NCBI GenBank assembly: GCA_009692615.1
Contig: SHYW01000033.1
Coordinates: 1 to 44,819, forward strand
Direction of reading: 5' to 3'
Origin: Deltaproteobacteria bacterium
GTDB taxonomy: Bacteria > Desulfobacterota > Binatia > UBA9968
Length of the DNA: 44,819 nucleotides
Below are positions 17,198 through 24,253 of the stretch, one piece after another (position 1 is the stretch's first letter; each line of letters starts with the position of its first letter). The notes below the pieces were generated by a model, which was not told where the DNA came from, did no database searches, and was given only the letters and a program-made list of their open reading frames with translations. A program made the translations under genes and the position numbers.

Positions 17198-18565
17198 ATG
17201 AATGAAACTCAAAAGCTGGCGCGCTATGCGCACGAGTTAAAGTTCCGACAGATTCCCAGTGAAGTCATTGCCCGCGCTAAGGACTGCATGCTCGATACCT
17301 TGGCGGTGTCGCTCTACGGCTCGACCAAGCCGTGGAGCAAAATGGTCAGCGGTTTCGTTCTCGCTTCTGGGGCCAAGGGCAACTCCACGGTATTCGGCAG
17401 CAAGCACAAGGCGCCGGCAGAGCGCGCAGTGTTGGCAAACGGCACCATGGCCCACGCCTTCGAGCTCGACAACGTGCGCCAGCCGGGCGCCGGTGTGCAT
17501 CCCGGCGCGACGGGTTTTTTGCCCGCATTTGCCGTGGCTGAACAAACCAAGGCGGACGGTAAGGCGTTGCTCACGGCTTTCGTCGCCGGCTGCGAAGTGA
17601 TGTCGCGCATCGGCGTGGCCGCAGGAAATTCTCTCGAGCGTAGAGGTTTTCACGCGCCGGGATTGACCGGCACCTTCGGCGCCGCCGTAGCGGCGGGCAG
17701 ATTGTTGGGGTTGAACGAGAAAAAGTTGGTCAATGCTTTAGGCATCGCCGGTTCCTATTCCGCTGGCCTCATTGAATTTTCCCGCTGTCAGGAAGGCGCC
17801 ATGATCAAACGGCTCCATCTCGGCAAGGCCGGCGAAGGCGGCGTCACAGCGGCGCAATTGGCGGCGCGCGGTTTTGCCGGACCGGAGAGCGTGCTCGAAG
17901 GCAAGTTCGGTTTTTGCCAGAGCTTTTCCGATTCGCCCAAACTCGATTATCTCACTTATCGTTTGGGGCGAGTGTGGGAAAGCATGAATATCTGCATCAA
18001 GCGCTGTGCGGTTCATATCAATGCCCACGCGCCTATCGAAGCGTTGCAAGCCCTGCGCGCTGAATTCAAATTCAAGCCCGAGGACATTCGCGAGATCGAA
18101 ATCGGCGGTATCGAAAAGTTAGTGACACACCATGGCAATTATCAGCCCAGCGATTTGATGATGGCGCAATACAGCATTCCCTTCTGCGTCGCCTTGAGCG
18201 TTTTTTTCGATCCCACCGATCCGGCCAATATCACCGAACAAAAACTCAGGGACAAAAAAATTGTCGCGCTGATGCGCAAGGTCCGCCTTAAAGTCGACCA
18301 CGAGATCGAAGCCAAAGGTTGGGACCGCGCGGCGCGGGTGACCGTCGCGCTGGGCAACAAACAGCGCCATTCAAAGTTGGTAATCCACTTCAAAGGCACG
18401 CCGCTCAATCCCATGACCGGCGCGGCAGTCGAAGATAAGGCGCGCCAGTTGACCCGAGGAATTTTATCACCGCTCAAATTGGCCCGGCTCGTCGATACCG
18501 TGGCCAACTTGGAAAAGCTCGACGATGTGTCGAAGCTCGGTGACTTGTTGCGCATTACATCGTGA
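17198..18565 (+). CDS. MmgE/PrpD family protein
   Basis: The 455-residue product has the usual two-domain layout. The helical N-terminal domain carries DCMLDTLAVSLYGS, NGTMAHAFELDNV and HPGATGFLPAFAVAEQ; LTGTFGAAVAAGRLLGL, HLGKAGEGGVTAAQLAARGF and a small alpha/beta C-terminal domain follow. PrpD dehydrates 2-methylcitrate, but the wider family includes aconitate decarboxylase and many proteins of unknown substrate. No prpB/prpC neighbours are present, so a methylcitrate role is not supported here. The ATG at 17198 has no clear ribosome-binding site. The group ends before the amt promoter region. Confidence 0.9.
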   Translation: MNETQKLARYAHELKFRQIPSEVIARAKDCMLDTLAVSLYGSTKPWSKMVSGFVLASGAKGNSTVFGSKHKAPAERAVLANGTMAHAFELDNVRQPGAGVHPGATGFLPAFAVAEQTKADGKALLTAFVAGCEVMSRIGVAAGNSLERRGFHAPGLTGTFGAAVAAGRLLGLNEKKLVNALGIAGSYSAGLIEFSRCQEGAMIKRLHLGKAGEGGVTAAQLAARGFAGPESVLEGKFGFCQSFSDSPKLDYLTYRLGRVWESMNICIKRCAVHINAHAPIEALQALRAEFKFKPEDIREIEIGGIEKLVTHHGNYQPSDLMMAQYSIPFCVALSVFFDPTDPANITEQKLRDKKIVALMRKVRLKVDHEIEAKGWDRAARVTVALGNKQRHSKLVIHFKGTPLNPMTGAAVEDKARQLTRGILSPLKLARLVDTVANLEKLDDVSKLGDLLRITS

Positions 18566-18570
18566 CGCTT

Positions 18571-18582
18571 TGCGCTAGCGCA
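18571..18582. repeat. Perfect palindrome after the MmgE/PrpD gene
   Basis: TGCGCTAGCGCA is a perfect 12-bp palindrome just after the MmgE/PrpD stop. A weak AGGC-ATTC-GCCT hairpin followed by six T lies near 18647-18664 and could act as a poor terminator. The rest of the 265-bp interval (18566-18830) holds the sigma-54-type promoter of amt. Confidence 0.35.
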
Positions 18583-18742
18583 CCCCGCCGCCAAAAATAT
18601 ATTTCTAACTCTGATCACTCGGTAAAAAACCTATTGCCCGCTCACTAGGCATTCGCCTTTTTTGTAAGCACCAGTTTTTTCGATTTCCGACACTGTGCTG
18701 CAAAATTCTTTTAAAATTAGCTAGACAGAGAAATTGTTTTTG

Positions 18743-18757
18743 TGGCATAAGCGTTGC
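18743..18757 (+). promoter_or_regulatory. Sigma-54-type (-24/-12) promoter of amt-glnA-glnB
   Basis: TGGCATAAGCGTTGC, followed by TTT, matches TGGCAC-N5-TTGCTTT with one mismatch and exact GG-N10-GC spacing. The predicted transcript starts near 18769, giving a leader of about 62 nt to the GTG at 18831. Sigma-54 control fits nitrogen-assimilation genes. Confidence 0.85.
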
Positions 18758-18830
18758 TTTGGTCCGTGCGAAGGGCTGTTTTCAAGCTTTGAACGCCTAA
18801 TTATCTTGCAACAAACGAGGAGGTTGGTTT

Positions 18831-20219
18831 GTGAAGCCACAAAAACTGGGTTACTTGGCGATGTTTCTTTTAGCGCTATTAATGTTTTGTCAATTTGCCG
18901 TTTCGGTTAGCGCCCAAGAGCCTACGGCTCCCGCCGCTGCGCTACCTGCTGTGAATGCTCCAGCAGCAACAACTCCGCCTCCCACCGCGGCGCCCGCGAA
19001 GATCGACAAAGCTGACAACGCGTGGATGCTCACCTCGACCGCGCTGGTGTTGATGATGACGATTCCCGGATTGTTTCTCTTCTATGGCGGCTTGGTACGC
19101 AGCAAGAATGTTCTCGCCACCATCATGCAAAGCTTCATCCTGGTCGGTGTCGTCACCGTTCAATGGGTGTTGTGGGGCTACTCCGTGGCCTTTGGACCTG
19201 ACATTGGCGGCTTATTCGGTTCTCTCGCCTGGGTTGGTTTGAATGGCGTCGGCGTAGAGCCCAACGCGGATTACGCTGCCACTATTCCCCATATGACTTT
19301 CATGGTTTATCAGATGATGTTCGCCGTCATCACGCCGGCGTTGATCACTGGCGCGATCGCCGAACGGGCCAAGTTCAGTACGTTTCTGGTGTTCATGCTC
19401 CTATGGTCGAGCCTGGTTTACGATCCTCTCGCACATTGGGTTTGGGGCGTTAAAGGCTGGATGCGCGAGATGGGCGCGTTGGATTTCGCTGGCGGCACAG
19501 TGGTGCATATCAGCTCGGGCGCGTCGGCGTTCGTAGCTGCGATCATGTTTGGCCGGCGCATCAATTACGGTCAAGAAGCGATGCCGCCGCATAATCTCCC
19601 GTTCAGTGTCATCGGCGCCGGCCTTCTTTGGGTTGGTTGGTTTGGCTTCAACGCCGGCAGCGCGCTGGCGGCCGATGGCTTGGCGACTTCGGCTTTTGTC
19701 GCGACTCATGTGGCCACCGCGGCGGCGGCGCTTGCCTGGATGGCGATGGACTGGCTACGCGGCAAACCAACCATGCTTGGCGCGGCTAGCGGCGCGGTCG
19801 CTGGCTTGGTCGCGATCACGCCAGGTGCAGGCTTCGTCAGTCCAATGTCAGCGCTGGTGATTGGCGCGGTTGGCGGCGTGCTTTGCTCCATTGCTTGCAG
19901 CCTCAAACCAAAGTTCGGCTACGACGATTCGCTCGACGTTGTCGGGGTGCACGGCGTCGGCGGGACGTGGGGCGCGTTGGCGACCGGACTATTCGCGTCG
20001 AAAGCGATCAATGCGGCTGGCAACGACGGACTATTTTTTGGCAACCCCGGACAGCTTTGGATTCAGTTCGTGACTGTCATCGTGACCATTGTTTTTGCGA
20101 TGGTTATGACTGTCGTCATTCTGGGAATTTTGAAAGCAACCATGGGTCTGCGCGTCGCCAACGATGAAGAGCGCATGGGCTTGGATTTGACCCAACATAA
20201 TGAGCGCGCCTACGAGTAA
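18831..20219 (+). CDS. amt: Ammonium transporter (Amt family) with cleavable signal peptide
   Basis: A 462-residue channel protein. The GTG start follows GAGGAGG by 7 nt. Residues 1-28 form a signal peptide (VSVSAQ); 29-58 are an Ala/Pro/Thr-rich linker, and the 11-helix Amt core starts near residue 63. The pore twin-His pair is represented by HISSGASAF and HGVGGTWGAL; LVYDPLAHWVWG holds the conserved Asp. It conducts NH4+/NH3 into the cell and is normally gated by PII (GlnK/GlnB), whose gene lies two positions downstream. It belongs to a presumed amt-glnA-glnB unit under the sigma-54-type promoter at 18743. Confidence 0.95.
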   Translation: MKPQKLGYLAMFLLALLMFCQFAVSVSAQEPTAPAAALPAVNAPAATTPPPTAAPAKIDKADNAWMLTSTALVLMMTIPGLFLFYGGLVRSKNVLATIMQSFILVGVVTVQWVLWGYSVAFGPDIGGLFGSLAWVGLNGVGVEPNADYAATIPHMTFMVYQMMFAVITPALITGAIAERAKFSTFLVFMLLWSSLVYDPLAHWVWGVKGWMREMGALDFAGGTVVHISSGASAFVAAIMFGRRINYGQEAMPPHNLPFSVIGAGLLWVGWFGFNAGSALAADGLATSAFVATHVATAAAALAWMAMDWLRGKPTMLGAASGAVAGLVAITPGAGFVSPMSALVIGAVGGVLCSIACSLKPKFGYDDSLDVVGVHGVGGTWGALATGLFASKAINAAGNDGLFFGNPGQLWIQFVTVIVTIVFAMVMTVVILGILKATMGLRVANDEERMGLDLTQHNERAYE

Positions 20220-20316
20220 ACGATCGGTTCCAAGGACTAGTTCTAAACAAAAGAATGTGATAACTGAATTGCGACTTCAAATTATATTCACCCATTAAGG
20301 AGAGGAGCAAAGCCAA

Positions 20317-21729
20317 ATGTCAGTCAAAGACGCCCTAGAGATGGCGAAGAAGAATAAGGTAGAGATCGTCGATTTCAAGTTTATCGACGTACCGGGATTG
20401 TGGCAGCACTTTTCGATACCGGCGACGGATTTCGACGCCGACAAGTTCGAACAGGGGCTGGGTTTCGATGGATCGAGTATTCGTGGATTTCAGAGCATCA
20501 ACGAATCCGACATGATTCTCATCCCCGATGCCGACACCGCCATGATGGACCCGTTTAGCGAACACCCCACGTTGAGCTTCGTCTGCAACGTATTGGACGC
20601 GATCACCCGTCAGCCCTACTCCCGCGATCCAAGATATATAACTCAGAAAGCCGAGAAATATTTAAAGTCCACCGGCCTCGCCGACATCAGCTACTGGGGC
20701 CCCGAGATCGAATTCTTCATCTTTGACAGCATTCGGTTCGACCAGAACCACCACGAAGGTTACTACCACATCGACTCCAGCGAAGGGTTCTGGAACTCCG
20801 GCGCTGGCGCCCCCAACCTAGGCAACAAGATCAGATACAAAGAAGGCTACTATCCCGTGCCGCCCATGGATCAGTACCAAGACCTGCGCTCCCAGATGGT
20901 CTTGAACTTAGAGAAATGCGGCATCAAGATAGAAGTCCATCACCACGAAGTCGCCACCGCCGGCCAGACCGAGATCGACATGCGCTTTGACACCATGACC
21001 CGGATGGCCGACAAGGTGTTGCTGTATAAGTATGTCGTCAAGAACACCGCCAAACAAAGAGGCAAGGTTGTCACCTGCATGCCCAAGCCGCTGTTCCAAG
21101 ACAATGGTTCCGGCATGCACTGCCACCAGAGCCTGTGGAAGGCCGGCAAGAACATATTCTACGACAAGAAGGGCTACGGCCTGATCAGCGAGACCGCTCG
21201 CTACTACATCGGCGGCCTACTCAAGCACGCCCACGCGCTGTGCGCGTTTATCGCGCCGACGACCAATTCCTATCGCCGACTGGTTCCCGGCTACGAAGCG
21301 CCGATCAACTTGGTCTACTCGGCAAGAAACCGCAGCGCCTGCGTGCGCATCCCGATGTATTCCACCAGTGAGAAAGCCAAACGGTTAGAGTTCAGAACCC
21401 CCGATCCAAGCGCCAATCCGTACCTGGCGTTTCCAGCGATGATGATGGCGGGGTTGGACGGGATCAGAAACAAGATCGAGCCGCCCAAACCGATCGACAA
21501 GAACTTGTATGAGTTAGAGCCCGAAGAAGCGGCCAAGGTGAAATCGATGCCGGGGTCGCTGGACCAAGCGTTGGACGCCTTGGAGAAGGATCATGACTTC
21601 CTGCTCAAGGGCGACGTGTTCACCAAGGACGTCATCGAGACCTGGCTGGAGTACAAGCGCAAGCATGAAGTTGATGCCATCCGGCTGCGTCCCCATCCTT
21701 GGGAGTTCGCTCTCTATTTCGATATTTAA
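20317..21729 (+). CDS. glnA: Type I glutamine synthetase (GSI-beta)
   Basis: The 470-residue enzyme makes glutamine from glutamate, ammonia and ATP. Visible blocks are the N-terminal [17 protein letters not shown], metal-binding EIEFFIFDS and [28 protein letters not shown], and glutamate/ATP-site NRSACVRIP and [19 protein letters not shown]. Tyr398 in [11 protein letters not shown] is the adenylylation site of GSI-beta, so control by GlnE is expected. The ATG has a strong AAGGAGAGGAG ribosome-binding site. It is 97 nt after amt with no terminator between, and is followed by a strong hairpin and then glnB. Confidence 0.97.
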   Translation: MSVKDALEMAKKNKVEIVDFKFIDVPGLWQHFSIPATDFDADKFEQGLGFDGSSIRGFQSINESDMILIPDADTAMMDPFSEHPTLSFVCNVLDAITRQPYSRDPRYITQKAEKYLKSTGLADISYWGPEIEFFIFDSIRFDQNHHEGYYHIDSSEGFWNSGAGAPNLGNKIRYKEGYYPVPPMDQYQDLRSQMVLNLEKCGIKIEVHHHEVATAGQTEIDMRFDTMTRMADKVLLYKYVVKNTAKQRGKVVTCMPKPLFQDNGSGMHCHQSLWKAGKNIFYDKKGYGLISETARYYIGGLLKHAHALCAFIAPTTNSYRRLVPGYEAPINLVYSARNRSACVRIPMYSTSEKAKRLEFRTPDPSANPYLAFPAMMMAGLDGIRNKIEPPKPIDKNLYELEPEEAAKVKSMPGSLDQALDALEKDHDFLLKGDVFTKDVIETWLEYKRKHEVDAIRLRPHPWEFALYFDI

Positions 21730-21738
21730 ATAGCAACT

Positions 21739-21765
21739 GCGGCCGCTGGCGTGACCAGCGGCCGC
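21739..21765 (+). promoter_or_regulatory. Intercistronic hairpin between glnA and glnB
   Basis: An 11-bp perfect, almost all-GC stem (21739-21749 with 21755-21765) has a 5-nt loop, 9 nt after the glnA stop. It has no following T-run, so it is not a classical terminator. It may protect the glnA 3' end or attenuate transcription into glnB. Confidence 0.6.
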
Positions 21766-21783
21766 ACCCCAATCTAAAACTAG

Positions 21784-22134
<351 letters not shown>

Positions 22135-22423
22135 TTTTACGCTTTTTTCTCAGAGCCAATTCCGGGCACGCAAAACATCACAGAATGGCCCTGACGCGTT
22201 CCCACGCGACGGGGCGTTCTTCTATCGCGACTCGATAGCGACTTTACACTCAAATTGCTTCTAACGTTGATAGGTCTCTACTGAGCTTGTCTTAGCTGTG
22301 ACAAGAGGCGCCTGCTGCTCGTAGAGTCGCTTAGAATGCTCCAGTTTGTGAGCTCACCGCTGGGGCGAAATTCTGATCGATTAATTCTTTATTGCTCGCT
22401 GCAATCGATCCATGCACCCACAA

Positions 22424-22440
22424 GTGACGAGATTCGTCAC
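22424..22440. promoter_or_regulatory. Candidate activator-binding dyad upstream of the pilin promoter
   Basis: GTGACGA-GAT-TCGTCAC is a perfect 7-bp dyad centred about 125 bp upstream of the -24 element (22556). Bacterial enhancer-binding proteins usually bind 80-150 bp upstream of such promoters. It does not match the NtrC consensus. Confidence 0.4.
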
Positions 22441-22555
22441 AATCGCAATTCTCTTCTCCCATCATCGCACAAATAATTAATCTGAATTTGGCATTCTAGC
22501 GATGCTTCTCCTCAGTACGGTAATTCATGTGCAGAATCGCGTCACGCCGTTGCTT

Positions 22556-22570
22556 TGGCATGTACTCTGC
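22556..22570 (+). promoter_or_regulatory. Sigma-54-type (-24/-12) promoter of the first spore-coat-U pilin gene
   Basis: TGGCATGTACTCTGC, preceded by TT, has exact GG-N10-GC spacing and the TGGCA and TGC cores. The transcript would start near 22582, 29 nt before the ATG. It closely resembles the second pilus promoter at 23357 (both TTTGGCA...TCTGC). Confidence 0.72.
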
Positions 22571-22610
22571 GTATCGGCATTATCACTAAATTCTTTAACG
22601 GAGGTTCTCG

Positions 22611-23078
22611 ATGAAAAAATCTCGCATTGTTTTGGCAGCGTTGGCAGTTGGTGCGATGGCATTTACAGCCAACCCTTTGCTGGCGGCAACCACGGTGAGC
22701 AGCACATTTTCGGTGACGGCGACGGTGAACGATAAGTGTACGATCAAGACGGGTCCGGCGACCTATGCGTTTGGCGTTTACGATCCGACCGTCGCCACCG
22801 ATCTCGACACCGGTTCAGGATCAGCCGTGATTAAATGCACCAAGGGGACGACAGCAAGTATTACACTCACCACACCCACCGTGATGACTAATGGTACGGA
22901 CAACCTAACCCATTCGTTTTTTCAGGACGCTAGCCGTGCTACTGCTTTCGGCACCGTAACTTATAGTTCGACAAGCAACGCCGACCATACGGTAAACTTT
23001 TTCGGACGCATTCCGGCTTTGCAGGATGTCACCACGGGTAGTTATACCGGGACATCGAGCTTCAACGTCACCTATTAA
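22611..23078 (+). CDS. Spore coat U domain (SCPU) pilin-like protein 1
   Basis: The 155-residue secreted protein has a signal peptide cleaved near LLAA, then a single SCPU domain: ATVNDKCTIKTG with the first Cys, AFGVYDP, a second Cys in AVIKCTKG, and the C-terminal FFGRIPALQD plus beta-strand FNVTY. SCPU proteins are subunits of archaic-type chaperone-usher fibres, where a donor strand completes the Ig fold of the next subunit. It has its own sigma-54-type promoter, a strong ribosome-binding site and a strong terminator, separate from the secretion genes. This fits high expression as the major subunit (inference). Confidence 0.9.
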   Translation: MKKSRIVLAALAVGAMAFTANPLLAATTVSSTFSVTATVNDKCTIKTGPATYAFGVYDPTVATDLDTGSGSAVIKCTKGTTASITLTTPTVMTNGTDNLTHSFFQDASRATAFGTVTYSSTSNADHTVNFFGRIPALQDVTTGSYTGTSSFNVTY

Positions 23079-23105
23079 TAAATTCTTCTCTCACTGCATG
23101 GAGAG

Positions 23106-23153
23106 AGGCGGGCGCTCAGTTAATTCTGGGCGCGCCGCCTTTTTCGCTTTTTT
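23106..23153 (+). terminator. Intrinsic terminator after the first SCPU gene
   Basis: An imperfect GC-rich stem (AGGCGGGCGC... with ...GGCGCGCCGCCT) around TTAATT is followed by TTTTT (23140-23144) and a second T-run (23148-23153). It isolates the pilin transcript from the chaperone-usher genes. Confidence 0.85.
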
Positions 23154-23241
23154 GAATAGCCTGCGATTTCTTATCGCTCCCTCCTTAAGACGCCCGATAA
23201 CCAAGGAGGATAATTCTTCTTAATAGCGCCTCGATGCAGAT

Positions 23242-23261
23242 AATGGCCAAAAACGGCCATT
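23242..23261. promoter_or_regulatory. Candidate activator-binding dyad upstream of the chaperone promoter
   Basis: AATGGCC-N6-GGCCATT is a perfect 7-bp dyad centred about 106 bp upstream of the -24 element at 23357, a usual enhancer distance. Its sequence differs from the dyad before the pilin promoter. Confidence 0.35.
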
Positions 23262-23356
23262 GCCATCTAAGCGTGAACAATAAAGTCGCTGACTAGCTCA
23301 ATTCTCCGCTCTACATCCAGTTGAAATTCAAGACCTTACTCAACCCGAGACGGGTT

Positions 23357-23371
23357 TGGCACATAATCTGC
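23357..23371 (+). promoter_or_regulatory. Sigma-54-type (-24/-12) promoter of the chaperone-usher-SCPU operon
   Basis: TGGCACATAATCTGC, preceded by TT and followed by T, is the best -24 match in the window (TGGCAC) with exact GG-N10-GC spacing. Transcription would start near 23383, about 73 nt before the chaperone ATG. Confidence 0.8.
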
Positions 23372-23455
23372 TCAATCGTTACAGTTGGTGTTCAATCACT
23401 GCCGTTACGGCTCCGGCTTCGCCTCAATGGCGAGTAAATTTCTTGGAGGAAGTAA

Positions 23456-24219
23456 ATGCAACCTGTCTGGTTCCGACGGCGATCCACCATAGCTTTCGCT
23501 TTGGCATTCGTCGCATTAGCGTCCACCCCTTTTGGACTCGCGGCGTCGTTTGAAGTGTCGCCAATTCGCGTCACCTTTCAGCCCAATGAGTCGAGCGCGT
23601 TAATGACAGTGCGCAATGACGGTGACGAGAAGCTGCGCCTGCAAGTGAGCGTGATGGCCTGGGATCAAAGTAAGGAAGGCGAAATGGTCCTCAACCCACC
23701 GACGACATTATTTTCTATCCGACGTTGCTCACGGTGGAGCCCGGCGCGCAACGCAATCTTCGCGTCGGCAACAAAAACAGCATCGTCCTCAATGAACAAA
23801 GCTATCGCATTATCGTTGAAGAATTGCCGTCAAACACCAAACTGCAAGGCGCCGGGGTGCGCATCGTGACCAGGATGAGCATTCCGATCTTCATCAAACC
23901 GGCAAAAGCGGAAGTCAAAAATTTGATCGAGCGCATCGCGCTGCGCGGAACGAGCGTAACTTTTGATATTAGAAACTACGGTAACATCCACATACAACCG
24001 CGCGAACTGCGCATTAAAGGTACGGGGACCGACGGCAGTGTTCAGCTCGATCGCAAAATTCCCGGCTGGTACATCCTTGCCGGCGGCCAACGGGAGTATC
24101 GTCTCGACGTAGCGAAATCCGAGTGCGGCAAAATTAAGGATCTAACTGTTGAAGTGGACATGGATCCGCAACCGTTCAAAGAGACCGTCTCCGTGCCTGC
24201 TGGGTCGTGCGCGCGCTAA
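23456..24219 (+). pseudogene. Pilus assembly chaperone (PapD-like), frameshifted
   Basis: The two halves of one periplasmic chaperone lie in different frames. The first half (from ATG 23456, strong GGAGGA site) has a signal peptide ending near GLAA, then FEVSPIRVTFQPNESSALMT, typical of strand A1 and the first Ig domain. At about 23694-23702 the family pattern switches frame: DDIIFYPTLLTVEPGAQRNL continues in the next frame, followed by SYRIIVEELP, TRMSIPIFIKP and the second domain. Adding one base there restores a 254-residue protein of normal length. Everything else is intact and the flanking usher is whole. A recent mutation, a phase-variable site or a sequencing error are all possible. 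Confidence 0.85.
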
Positions 24220-24253
24220 GGCCAATCGATGGGCAAATTTTTGTAGATCCTAA

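Larger units (their letters stand above)
22135..22610. other. 476-bp non-coding region between glnB and the pilin gene
   Basis: No plausible gene is seen. It contains a CTATCG-N5-CGATAG dyad (22222-22238), a GTGACGA-N3-TCGTCAC dyad (22424-22440), the sigma-54-type promoter (22556-22570) and the pilin gene's GGAGG ribosome-binding site. No convincing terminator follows glnB, so read-through into the pilus locus is possible. Confidence 0.6.
23079..23455. other. 377-bp non-coding region between the pilin and chaperone genes
   Basis: Holds the pilin terminator (23106-23153), an AATGGCC-N6-GGCCATT dyad (23242-23261), the second pilus promoter (23357-23371) and the chaperone's GGAGGA ribosome-binding site. 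No gene is supported. Confidence 0.7.

Noticed and set aside
18668-18698. GCAC...GTGC half-sites upstream of the amt promoter as an NtrC site
   Set aside because: The half-sites are too far apart and do not fit the 17-bp NtrC dyad.
22502-22735. 77-codon frame overlapping the pilin promoter and gene start
   Set aside because: It covers the sigma-54-type promoter and the pilin start in another frame, and has no ribosome-binding site or domain.
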